A stretch of 63,099 bases of DNA from Haloferax larsenii JCM 13917. GTDB taxonomy: Archaea; Halobacteriota; Halobacteria; Halobacteriales; Haloferacaceae. Shown piece by piece: positions 8,812 through 16,517 of this stretch. Numbering within the stretch: the first letter of the stretch is position 1; each line of letters opens with the position of its first letter. The notes under the pieces are model-generated. The model saw nothing but the letters and a program-made list of their open reading frames with translations. It made no database searches and was not told where the DNA came from. A program made the position numbers and the translations under genes. The stretch is taken from NCBI RefSeq assembly GCF_000336955.1, contig NZ_AOLI01000021.1:125577-188675 (forward strand), read 5' to 3'.

Positions 8812-9944
8812 GACAACACGTTCGTCATCGCGTCTACCGCGCGGTCGGCGTGTTCTTCCTCGATAATCAACGGCGGGAGGAAGCGCACGACGGTCCGACC
8901 TGCGGGGAGCGCGAGCAGTTGTTCGGACAGCGCGAGGTGCTTGAGCGTGCGGTTCGCACCGCGTTTGACCTCGACGCCGACCATCAGGCCGTCGCCGCGA
9001 ACGTCGCGGACCGGGAGGTCGTGTTCCTCGACGGCCGCTTCGAGTTCGCTCGTGAGGTACTCGCCGACTGCGCCGGCGTGGCCGGGCAGGTCTTCCTCGA
9101 CGATAGTGTCGAGGGTGGCGTTGGCGGCGGCACAGACCACGGGTCCGCCCGAGAAGGTCGAGCCGTGGGAGGCCGCGCCGTCGGCAATCCAGTCGGCACA
9201 GAGCGTCGCGCCGAGGGGAAGACCGTTTGCGATGCCTTTCGCGCTCGTCAGGATGTCGGGGACGACACCGGCCTGTTCGCAGGCCCAGAGCGTCCCGGTG
9301 CGGCCGATGCCGGTCTGAATCTCGTCGAAGACGAGCGCCGCGCCCGCGTCTTCGGTCAGGTCGCGGGCGGTCTGGAGATACTCGGTCGTGGCCGGGTTGA
9401 TGCCGCCTTCGCCCTGGATGGGTTCGAGGAAGACGGCGGCCGTCTCGTCGTCGACGGCCTCGGCCAGTTCCTCGGCGTCGCCGTAAGTGACGAACTCGAC
9501 GCCGCCAGCGACCGGCTCGTAGGGCTTCTTGTACTTCTGTTTCCACGTGAGCGCGAGTGACCCGAGCGTTCGACCGTGGAAGGCGCGCTTGGTGGCGACG
9601 ATTTTCTCGCGTCCGGTCGCCGAGCGGGCGAACTTCATCGCCGCCTCGTTGGCCTCGGTCCCGGAGTTACAGAGCCAGACGTTCTCGATGTCGCCGGGTG
9701 CGAGCGCCGCGAGCTTCTCGTAGAGTTCGGTGCGAACGTCCACGGGATACGACGCCTGCACGTAGGTCAGTTTGGCAGCTTGCGCTTGGATTGCGTCGGT
9801 GACGGCGGGATGAGAGTGGCCGAGCGCCGCAACGGCGTAACTCGCACCGAAGTCGAGGTATTCGGTGCCGTCGTCAGAGTAGAGATAGGACCCCTCACCG
9901 GATTCGATGGTGATGGGTTTCTCGTTGAAGACGAAGCCGGACAT
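8808..9944 (-). CDS. argD: LysW-glutamate-semialdehyde aminotransferase
   Basis: A 378-residue class III PLP aminotransferase. CNSGTEANE (92-100) binds phosphate, FDEIQTGIGR (207-216) carries the PLP-contacting Asp, and LTSAKGIANG contains the Schiff-base Lys K236. It transaminates the carrier-bound semialdehyde made by ArgC to LysW-ornithine. Its start codon overlaps the argB stop by one base (TAATG), and its own stop overlaps argE. Closely related to LysJ and acetylornithine aminotransferase; the arginine assignment comes from the operon. Confidence 0.95.
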   Translation of the reverse strand: MSGFVFNEKPITIESGEGSYLYSDDGTEYLDFGASYAVAALGHSHPAVTDAIQAQAAKLTYVQASYPVDVRTELYEKLAALAPGDIENVWLCNSGTEANEAAMKFARSATGREKIVATKRAFHGRTLGSLALTWKQKYKKPYEPVAGGVEFVTYGDAEELAEAVDDETAAVFLEPIQGEGGINPATTEYLQTARDLTEDAGAALVFDEIQTGIGRTGTLWACEQAGVVPDILTSAKGIANGLPLGATLCADWIADGAASHGSTFSGGPVVCAAANATLDTIVEEDLPGHAGAVGEYLTSELEAAVEEHDLPVRDVRGDGLMVGVEVKRGANRTLKHLALSEQLLALPAGRTVVRFLPPLIIEEEHADRAVDAMTNVLS

Positions 9945-10882
9945 TATTGTGTGGCCTCCGTCGTCTCCGTCTCGACCAGCGCGCCGGGCGTCACGTGCGT
10001 GCCGCCGCCGTCGAGCGCGGTGGTGATGGGGTCGTTCAGATTCGCGTCGGCGACGACGACCTCGGCGGCCCCGCCGTCGAGTGCTTCCTTCGTGGCCATG
10101 ACTTTCTTCGTCATGAACCCTTCAGCAGCGTCTTCGAGGGCCGCGAACTCCTCGGGTGTGTCGGCCGTCTCGATGAGCGTCGATTCGTCGTCGGGGTCTT
10201 CGTAGACGCCTTTCACGTCGGTGAGGACGACGAGTTTCGCGCCGAGTGCGCCCGCGACTGCTGCGGCGGCGCGGTCGGCGTCCGCATTCACCGGGACGCC
10301 GTCGTCTGCGAGCATCGGAACGGTCACGATAGGCGTGTAGCCGCCGTCGAGAAGCGTTTCGAGGAGGTCCGTGTTGACCGCGGTAATCTTCCCGGAGTGG
10401 TCGCCGCGCTTGATTTTCTTCTTGCCGTCTTCGACCACGCGAACCGCCGATTTGCGCGGGCCGGTGAGGAGACCGCCATCGACGCCCGAGAGGCCGAGCG
10501 CGTCGACGCCAGCCTCGCGGAACAGCGCCGTCAGGTCGGTGTTGAGTTTGCCGGGCATCACCATCGAAAACACGTCCATGGTACGCTCGTCGGTGAAGCG
10601 GCCGGTGACGCCGGAGGGTGATTCGACGTAGGTGGGTTCCTCGCCGAGTGCTTCGAGCGTCTCGTCGACGGCGGTGGAACCGCCGTGGACGACGACGACA
10701 TCGGTTCCGTTGGCGACGAGGTGGGCCACGTCGTTGACGGCTCCTTCCGGGTCGACGGCCTTCGCGCCGCCGACTTTGACGACGACCGGCGGCTCAGAGC
10801 CGCCATCCGTAACGAGATTTTCGTCGTTGTCGACGAGCTGTTCGTGTGCCGCGAGCAGTTCCTCACGTGTGTAGTCTGTCAT
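9944..10882 (-). CDS. argB: LysW-glutamate kinase (amino acid kinase family)
   Basis: A 312-residue kinase of the acetylglutamate-kinase fold. The Gly-rich nucleotide loop VVVKVGGAK (33-41, K36) and VVHGGSTAVDE (65-75) are present, with DVKGVYEDP near the ATP site. It phosphorylates the glutamate attached to LysW so that ArgC can reduce it. I chose MTDYTREELL at 10882; upstream the frame only shadows argC. There are 53 nt between argC and argB, the widest gap inside the unit. Confidence 0.94.
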   Translation of the reverse strand: MTDYTREELLAAHEQLVDNDENLVTDGGSEPPVVVKVGGAKAVDPEGAVNDVAHLVANGTDVVVVHGGSTAVDETLEALGEEPTYVESPSGVTGRFTDERTMDVFSMVMPGKLNTDLTALFREAGVDALGLSGVDGGLLTGPRKSAVRVVEDGKKKIKRGDHSGKITAVNTDLLETLLDGGYTPIVTVPMLADDGVPVNADADRAAAAVAGALGAKLVVLTDVKGVYEDPDDESTLIETADTPEEFAALEDAAEGFMTKKVMATKEALDGGAAEVVVADANLNDPITTALDGGGTHVTPGALVETETTEATQ

Positions 10883-10935
10883 TGTGGATGTGGTTCGAGA
10901 GATGGTCAGTCTGGGGATGTTCGGGGACGATGCGC

Positions 10936-11979
10936 TCAGGGTGAGCCGATCGGGTGGAGACCGGTAAACTCCAACCCGGCGGTCTCCTCGAGGCCGAGTG
11001 CGATGTTGGCCGCGTGGACTGCCTGCCCGGCGGAGCCTTTCATCATGTTGTCGATGGCGGAGAAGACGACGAGGCGACCGTTCGTCGGGTCGATTTCGAA
11101 TCCGACCTCGCCGAAGTTGGTGCCTGCGACGGACTTGGGTTCGGGGTAGCGATAGACGCCGCCGCCGCCAGCGACGGTGCGCATGAAGGGTTCGTCGCCG
11201 TAGGTGCCGCGGAACGCTTTCCACATGTCGCCTTTCGAGACCGGATCGTCGGGGAAGACGTGACAGGTCGCCGCCGCGCCGCGGACCATATCCACGGCGT
11301 GGACGGTAAAGGAGACCGAGAGACCCAGATACTCCTGAATCTCGGCTTCGTGGCGATGTCCGGTTGGTGCATACGGCCGGACGATGCCGGAGCGTTCTGC
11401 GTGCGAGGACGCTTTGCTCGCGCCCGCGCCGCCTTCCGACGAGCCGACTTTCACGTCGACGACGACCTGCTCGTCGCCGGAGAGAATTTCGGCGTCGAAC
11501 AGGGGTTTGAGTCCGAGAATCGTCGCCGTCGCGTTACAGCCGCCTGCCGCGATGAGGTCGGCACCGGGCAGGTTCTCGCGGTTCAGTTCGGGAAGCGCAT
11601 ACTCGGATTTGTCGAGGTATTCGGGACAGATGTGGCCGTCGTACCACTCGTCGTACTGTGCCTCCTCGGAGAGACGGAAGTCAGCAGAGAGGTCGACGAC
11701 GGTGTCTGCGGCCTCTTGGAACGCGTCGATGTGTTCCATCGAGACGCCGTGAGGTGTCGCGGTAAAGAGAACGTCCACGGATTCGAGGTCCGCAGGCGAC
11801 GTAAAGCGGAGGTCGAGGTGACGGAGGTTCGGGTGGACGTGGCCGACGGTCTTGCGCTCGTAGGAGCGACTCGTAGCCTGTTCGACCTCGAAGTTCGGGT
11901 GGCCATCGAGGAGGCGAAGCAGTTCGCCCCCGGTGAACCCGGAGCCGCCGACGACGCCCGCGGTGAGTTGCTCGCTCAT
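10936..11979 (-). CDS. argC: LysW-glutamyl-phosphate reductase
   Basis: A 347-residue NADP-dependent semialdehyde dehydrogenase. The nucleotide-binding loop GGSGFTGGEL is at 11-20 and the catalytic Cys is C148 in AAGGCNATAT. It reduces carrier-bound glutamyl phosphate to the semialdehyde. The start MSEQLTAGVVGG at 11979 overlaps the argX stop by 4 nt; an in-frame extension to 12030 would lie entirely inside argX and is unlikely. Confidence 0.95.
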   Translation of the reverse strand: MSEQLTAGVVGGSGFTGGELLRLLDGHPNFEVEQATSRSYERKTVGHVHPNLRHLDLRFTSPADLESVDVLFTATPHGVSMEHIDAFQEAADTVVDLSADFRLSEEAQYDEWYDGHICPEYLDKSEYALPELNRENLPGADLIAAGGCNATATILGLKPLFDAEILSGDEQVVVDVKVGSSEGGAGASKASSHAERSGIVRPYAPTGHRHEAEIQEYLGLSVSFTVHAVDMVRGAAATCHVFPDDPVSKGDMWKAFRGTYGDEPFMRTVAGGGGVYRYPEPKSVAGTNFGEVGFEIDPTNGRLVVFSAIDNMMKGSAGQAVHAANIALGLEETAGLEFTGLHPIGSP

Positions 11980-12851
11980 GCAGAGGCCTCCGCGAGCGTC
12001 TTTTCGCCTTCGACCTTCGATTCGAGCCAATCGACGACCGTCGCGGGCACGTCCACGTCTACGGCCTCGTTGAGCGCCTTGAACTCGACGGTGTGGTTGA
12101 CCTCGTGGACGGTGTAATCTGTCCCCGTCTCCATGAGGTCGATACCGAGCAGGCCGCCGCCGACGGCGTCAGACGCCTGCTGTACGAGTTCCTTCGCGCG
12201 GGCGTCGAGTTCGAACGCCTCGGCGTCTGCGCCCTTTGCGGCGTTGGTGAGCCAGTGGTCCGACGAGCGAGTCATCGCGGCGATAGGCTCGCCGTCGATG
12301 GCCAGCACGCGGATGTCGCGGCCGGGCTTCTCGACGAACTCCTGAATGTAGAACACTTTGTGCTCGTAGTTGCCGAGCGTCGCCTTGTGTTCGAGGATGG
12401 CCTCGGCGGCCGCCTCGGAGTCGATTTTCGCCATCAGACGACCCCACGACCCCACGACGGGCTTGAGGACGCAGGGGTAGCCGAACTCCTCGACGATGTC
12501 CATCGCGGAGTCGACGGTGAACGCGACCTTCGTGTTCGGCGTGGGGACGCCCGCATCTGCGAGTGCGAGGCTGTTTTTCGCCTTGTCGGCGCAGATGTCG
12601 GCCGTCTCGTGGGAGTTGACGACGGGAATGCCGTACGACTGCAGGAAGCGTGTGATGTAGAGGCTCCTGCTTGTCGCCAGACAGCGGTCGACGACGATGT
12701 CCACGTCGTCGAACGCCGCCGGTGGCTCGGAGAGGTCGAACTGCTCTTTCCGCACGTCTATCTTCGTCACCTCGTGGCCGCGGTCGCGAAGCTTGTTGAG
12801 AAGCAACTTCTCGTCGCGGCGAATCCGGGAATAGAGCAGTCCAATATTCAC
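11976..12851 (-). CDS. argX: Glutamate-LysW ligase (ATP-grasp)
   Basis: A 291-residue ATP-grasp ligase with GTG start that attaches the alpha-amino group of glutamate to the C-terminal glutamate of LysW. ATP-grasp features are CVLKPVVGSWGRLM (the usual Lys and Gly-rich loop), YIQEFV and the metal-binding VHEVNHTVEFK near the end. LysX/ArgX differ in substrate-recognition residues; here WLTNAAKGADAE lies in that region. It follows lysW by two bases, the fixed gene pair of this pathway. It should recognise the cysteine-free LysW upstream. Confidence 0.92.
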   Translation of the reverse strand: MNIGLLYSRIRRDEKLLLNKLRDRGHEVTKIDVRKEQFDLSEPPAAFDDVDIVVDRCLATSRSLYITRFLQSYGIPVVNSHETADICADKAKNSLALADAGVPTPNTKVAFTVDSAMDIVEEFGYPCVLKPVVGSWGRLMAKIDSEAAAEAILEHKATLGNYEHKVFYIQEFVEKPGRDIRVLAIDGEPIAAMTRSSDHWLTNAAKGADAEAFELDARAKELVQQASDAVGGGLLGIDLMETGTDYTVHEVNHTVEFKALNEAVDVDVPATVVDWLESKVEGEKTLAEASA

Positions 12852-12853
12852 GC

Positions 12854-13033
12854 TTACTCTCCCCAGTCCTCTTCGAGTTCAGGTGCTTCTTCCAGTGTCA
12901 CGGGGTCGAGGGCGACGACTTCGAGTTCCGTCCCCGTCGCGGGACTGTCGATAATCTCGCCGACTTCCACGTCGGACGGCAGCTCGATTTCTTCGCCGGT
13001 CAGCGGGTCTTCCGCAGTGATGGTGTCGCTCAT
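12854..13033 (-). CDS. lysW: LysW/ArgW amino-group carrier protein lacking zinc cysteines
   Basis: A 59-residue acidic carrier. The C-terminal tail EDWGE is the signature of LysW, whose terminal Glu is ligated to the substrate by ArgX, and GTELEVVALDPVTLEEAPE matches the LysW core. Classical LysW has a zinc site formed by two CxxC pairs. Here there is not a single cysteine: the positions read AEDPLTGEE and IIDSPATGT, so the four ligands are replaced by D, T, S and T. First gene of the lysW-argXCBDEF unit with a near-leaderless promoter. Identity is secure from tail and context; loss of zinc binding is inference. Confidence 0.93.
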   Translation of the reverse strand: MSDTITAEDPLTGEEIELPSDVEVGEIIDSPATGTELEVVALDPVTLEEAPELEEDWGE

Positions 13034-13059
13034 TACACCCGATTCTGGACGGTGATGGG

Positions 13060-13069
13060 TATTAAACCC
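13060..13069 (-). promoter_or_regulatory. TATA box of the lysW-arg unit
   Basis: On the minus strand the sequence reads GGTTTAATAC, ending 27 nt before the lysW ATG, so the transcript is probably leaderless. The box lies inside a short dyad (GGGTATTAAACCC on the plus strand), a possible site for a regulator. Confidence 0.55.
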
Positions 13070-13086
13070 GTCGAATTTTACGAAGC

Positions 13087-13233
13087 AAAAAACAGTGTAA
13101 AGAAGCGTCTCTCGGTGGTTATCGGGCGAATCGACCGACACTGGTGGTCGGTCGAACGACGCGTCGGGCTCGGTTGCCAGCCTCACCCAACACCGGGGAC
13201 GGGACCGGTCGCGGAACCGGTCGGGCCGTCCCC
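13087..13233 (-). terminator. Hairpins and T-tract after argH
   Basis: Reading on the minus strand away from argH there are two strong dyads: GGGGACGG/CCGTCCCC at 13195-13202 and 13226-13233, then TCGACCGAC/GTCGGTCGA at 13131-13139 and 13147-13155. A run of six T follows (13092 to 13087). This would end argGH transcription before the lysW promoter. The rest of the 332-bp gap (to 13365) is very GC-rich, with short tandem GGTCGC-type repeats at about 13247-13325, and I see no convincing gene in it. Confidence 0.5.
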
Positions 13234-13365
13234 AGCGTCGGGCGCGGTCGTGGTCGCGGTCGCGGTTCGGTTCGCGGTCGTCGCGGGACCGAAACCGCTC
13301 GTCGCGGTCGTCGCGGAGCAACAGCTCGCGGCGGTCGCGGCAGGCCGGAGCTGCGGGTCGCGTTC

Positions 13366-14832
13366 TCAGACATAGTTCGATACCTCTTCGTCGAGTTGCT
13401 CGGCGGCCGCCGCCAGCGAGTTGCGGGCGTCGGCGACCGCCGCCGCGTCGGCTTCGAGTTCGTCGCGGGCCGTCGAAAGTGTCGCCTCAACGGCGACGGG
13501 GGCAGGACCGCCGAGGGAGTCGCGACTGGCGACGCTCTCGGTGGGGTCCAGCGCTGCGTTGACGGCCGCTTCGCTCACGTGCGTATAGAGTGACTCACCT
13601 AATACGTCCGTAGCGACGGCGTCAAGTGTTGCCACGTCGGGAGTCCCCGAAGAACGGGCGGCGGCCTCGGCAACGACTTCGTGGGCCGTGCGGAACGGCA
13701 GTCCGGCCATCGCCAGCAGGTCGGCGACGCCTGTCGCCGTCGAGAAGCCGTCGCCTGCGGCCTCGGCGAGTTCGTCTTCGGGCCACGTCGCGGAGGCGAC
13801 TGCCCCGGCGGCCACGGCGGCCGCTTCGGTCACGTCGTCCACCGCGCGGAACGTGTGGTTGTGTGCGCGTTGCAGGTCGCGGTTGTACGCGCGGGGCAGT
13901 CCCTTCAGCGTCGTCAACAGGCCGGTGAGTTCCCCGACGGCGTCGCCCGCGACGGCGCGGACGAGTTCCATCGTGTCGGGGTTCTTCTTCTGCGGCATAA
14001 TCGACGACGTCGAGGAGTAGTCGTCGGAGAGTTCGACGAGTCCCTTGTTCGAGAAGACGACGAGGTCCTCGGCGAGTCCCGAGAGGGTGACCGCGTGCGT
14101 GGCGAGTGCGGACAGCGTCTCCGCGAGAAAGTCGCGGGTCGCGGAGGCGTCCATCGAGTTCTCCATCACGCGGTCGAAGCCGAGCAGGTCGGCGACGAGT
14201 TCGCGGTTCACGTCGAAGGGTGTGCCCGCGAAAGCGGCCGACCCGAGGGGTGACTGGTTGATGCGCTCGTACGCACACACGAGGCGGGCGCAGTCGCGGG
14301 CGACCGCTCGCTCGTACGAGAGCAAGAAGTGCGCAACCGTCGTCGGTTGGGCGGGTTGCAGGTGTGTGTAACCGGGCATCACCGTCTCGGTGTGCTCGGC
14401 GGCCGTCTCGACGAGCGACTCGCGCAGGGCGAGCGCGGCGTCGAGCGCTTCCAGCACGTCTTCGCGCAGGCGGTAGCGAATACAGGTCGCCACCTCGTCG
14501 TTGCGCGAGCGCGCGGTGTGCATCTTCCCACCGTCGGGACCGACGATGTCGATGACGGCGGCCTCGATGGCCTCGTGAACGTCCTCACCGCCGGAAAGCG
14601 AGTCGTGGCCTGCGGCCTCGACCTCGTCCAGCGCGTCGAGAATCTCGCTCGCGACGTCGGACTCGATGATGTCCTGTGCCGCGAGCATCACCACGTGTGC
14701 CCGGTCGACGGCGAGGTCGGCTTCGAAGATGCGTTCGTCGGCCGCGAGGCTCGACATGAACCCGCGGGCGGGGCCGCCGCTGAAGCGGTCCCGGCGAATG
14801 ACGCCCTCGGAATCGCCGTCCTCGCCTGTCAT
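13366..14832 (-). CDS. argH: Argininosuccinate lyase
   Basis: A 488-residue member of the fumarase/aspartase superfamily that splits argininosuccinate into arginine and fumarate. HTARSRND (105-112), TVMPGYTHLQPAQ (150-162) and the mobile catalytic loop SSIMPQKKNP (276-285) are all intact. I chose MTGEDGDSEG at 14832, one base after the argG stop; the longer frame upstream overlaps argG. Together argG and argH form a separate two-gene unit. Confidence 0.96.
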   Translation of the reverse strand: MTGEDGDSEGVIRRDRFSGGPARGFMSSLAADERIFEADLAVDRAHVVMLAAQDIIESDVASEILDALDEVEAAGHDSLSGGEDVHEAIEAAVIDIVGPDGGKMHTARSRNDEVATCIRYRLREDVLEALDAALALRESLVETAAEHTETVMPGYTHLQPAQPTTVAHFLLSYERAVARDCARLVCAYERINQSPLGSAAFAGTPFDVNRELVADLLGFDRVMENSMDASATRDFLAETLSALATHAVTLSGLAEDLVVFSNKGLVELSDDYSSTSSIMPQKKNPDTMELVRAVAGDAVGELTGLLTTLKGLPRAYNRDLQRAHNHTFRAVDDVTEAAAVAAGAVASATWPEDELAEAAGDGFSTATGVADLLAMAGLPFRTAHEVVAEAAARSSGTPDVATLDAVATDVLGESLYTHVSEAAVNAALDPTESVASRDSLGGPAPVAVEATLSTARDELEADAAAVADARNSLAAAAEQLDEEVSNYV

Positions 14833-14833
14833 C

Positions 14834-16054
14834 TTACTCTTCGCTGCCGCCGTCGGCGGCGAGCTCGGGCTTTTCTTTCTGTGCTGCGCTCTGGTTTGCC
14901 AGGCGCGCCTGGAAGCCGTGGTACTTGGCGACGCCCGTGGCGTCGGCCTGCTCAATGCCGTCGACCGTCTCCGTGTTGAAGGAGGCGGCGGACTCGGAGT
15001 AGGCGGCGTACTCGGACTCGCGGCCGACCGGGCGGGCCTGTCCGCCCTCGAACTTGATGGTCACGGTGCCCGTGACGCGTTCTTGGGTCGTTTCGAGGAA
15101 CGCGTTCAGCGCGCCAACGAGCGGGGCGTCGATGAGACCTTCGTAGGCCTTCTGGGACCACTCGTCGTCCACGGTGGCCTTGAAGTCACGCTCTTCTTTC
15201 GTGAGGACGAGACCTTCGAGCGCCTTGTGCGCGTTCAGGAGCGTCGTCGCGGCCGGGTGCTCGTAGTTCTCGCGCACCTTCAGACCGAGCATGCGGTCTT
15301 CCATCATGTCCGTGCGGCCGACGCCGTAGGAACCGGCCTTCTCGTTGAGGTGCGAGATGAGTTCGAGGGGGTCCATCGCCTCGCCGTCGATGGCGACGGG
15401 GTAGCCGTCTTCGAACTCGATTTCGACGAGTTCCGTCTCACCCGAGGGCTGGTCGGTCCACTCGTAGATGTCCTCCGGCGGGACGTAGCCGGGGTCTTCG
15501 AGATTGCCGCCCTCGATGGAACGGCTCCAGAGGTTGGTGTCGATGGACCAGACGCCTTCGTTGCCGCCCTGTACCGGGAGGTCCTTCTCGGCGGCGTACT
15601 CGATTTCCCACTCGCGGGTCATACCCATCTCGCGGACGGGCGCGATGACTTCGAGGTCGGAGGCGCGCCAGACGGCCTCGAAGCGGAGTTGGTCGTTCCC
15701 CTTGCCCGTACAGCCGTGGGCGATGCCGTCACAGCCCTCTTCTTCGGCTTTGTCGAGAATCGCCTGTGCGATGACCGGACGTGCGAGCGCCGTGCCGAGC
15801 GGGTAGCCCTGATAGTCTGCGTTCGCGCAGACCGAGTCGAGACAGAGCTGTGCGAACTCCTGTTTCGCGTCGATGACGTAGTGGTCGAGACCGAGTGCCT
15901 CTGCGGTTTCGTAGGCTTCCTCGAACTCTTCTTCTGGCTGGCCGACGTCGACCGTGACGCCGATAACTTCGTCGTATCCGTACTCTTCTTCGAGAATTGG
16001 GACGCAGACTGTTGTGTCCAGTCCGCCCGAGAACGCGAGTGCGACTTTCTTCAT
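14834..16054 (-). CDS. argG: Argininosuccinate synthase
   Basis: A 406-residue ATP-pyrophosphatase that condenses citrulline and aspartate. The PP-loop is FSGGLDTTV (8-16), and GCTGKGNDQLRFE plus the later VQGGNEGVWSIDTNLWSRS complete the active site. MKKVALAF at 16054 is the right start because it places the PP-loop at its usual distance from the N-terminus and lies 25 nt from a good TATA box. Confidence 0.97.
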   Translation of the reverse strand: MKKVALAFSGGLDTTVCVPILEEEYGYDEVIGVTVDVGQPEEEFEEAYETAEALGLDHYVIDAKQEFAQLCLDSVCANADYQGYPLGTALARPVIAQAILDKAEEEGCDGIAHGCTGKGNDQLRFEAVWRASDLEVIAPVREMGMTREWEIEYAAEKDLPVQGGNEGVWSIDTNLWSRSIEGGNLEDPGYVPPEDIYEWTDQPSGETELVEIEFEDGYPVAIDGEAMDPLELISHLNEKAGSYGVGRTDMMEDRMLGLKVRENYEHPAATTLLNAHKALEGLVLTKEERDFKATVDDEWSQKAYEGLIDAPLVGALNAFLETTQERVTGTVTIKFEGGQARPVGRESEYAAYSESAASFNTETVDGIEQADATGVAKYHGFQARLANQSAAQKEKPELAADGGSEE

Positions 16055-16078
16055 GTACCTGTTTGTGACGTGGATAGC

Positions 16079-16088
16079 TAAATAAATT
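16079..16088 (-). promoter_or_regulatory. TATA box of argGH, and the gap to 16328
   Basis: AATTTATTTA on the minus strand, 25 nt before the argG ATG, giving a leaderless transcript. The upstream 16090-16130 is AT-rich. The remaining gap to 16328 holds a small GGCCCTAAAGGGCC dyad near 16188-16201 and a second AT-rich patch (16293-16308), but no gene I can support. Confidence 0.5.
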
Positions 16089-16328
16089 CTTTGCATTTAG
16101 ATTACGAAATTAAGAGGTAGAGATGCCTATAGCCACGAAAAAGGAAGATTAGCAAATTCGACGTGTCCCGAAGGATATGATGATACTGGCCCTAAAGGGC
16201 CGGTCGTCGTCGTCGGACAGCAGCGGCTCGCAGCGGGGCAAAAGTGGCGAGGGTGCTGCGAGTCGCCATGGTTGCGAATGAGTACAACAGCGTCCCTATT
16301 AAATTCTTTCGGCGACGCAACCTTCGCC

Positions 16329-16445
16329 TCAGTCGAGCACCTCGACGGCGAGTTCGAAGAGGAGTTCTTGGTCGAACAGTGCGACCACGAGTGCAACCAC
16401 GAGGAGGACGACGAGGCCGACTGCGAGCCATTCGATGAGTGTCAT
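16329..16445 (-). CDS. Putative 38-residue single-pass membrane protein
   Basis: A short frame with ATG at 16445 and TGA at 16331-16329. It begins MTLIEWLAVGLVVLLVVALV and ends with an amphipathic tail FDQELLFELAVEVLD. The hydrophobic helix covers about residues 4-24. Codons are strongly G/C-ending, as in neighbouring genes. The opposite strand carries an overlapping frame with many Cys and acidic residues, which is probably the antisense shadow of this gene. Short one-helix proteins of this form are common in haloarchaea. No function can be assigned. Confidence 0.5.
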   Translation of the reverse strand: MTLIEWLAVGLVVLLVVALVVALFDQELLFELAVEVLD

Positions 16446-16517
16446 GGATACATCCGGGCGTGTGTCACGCGTCGGAAAAATGCTCTGTGGCCGTCCGGCC
16501 GCGTCCACGTTCTCTCG

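Noticed and set aside
13034-13321. In-frame R/D-rich extension upstream of lysW
   Set aside because: The open frame is produced by GGTCGC-type repeats; the lysW promoter lies inside it and the residues match no LysW N-terminus.
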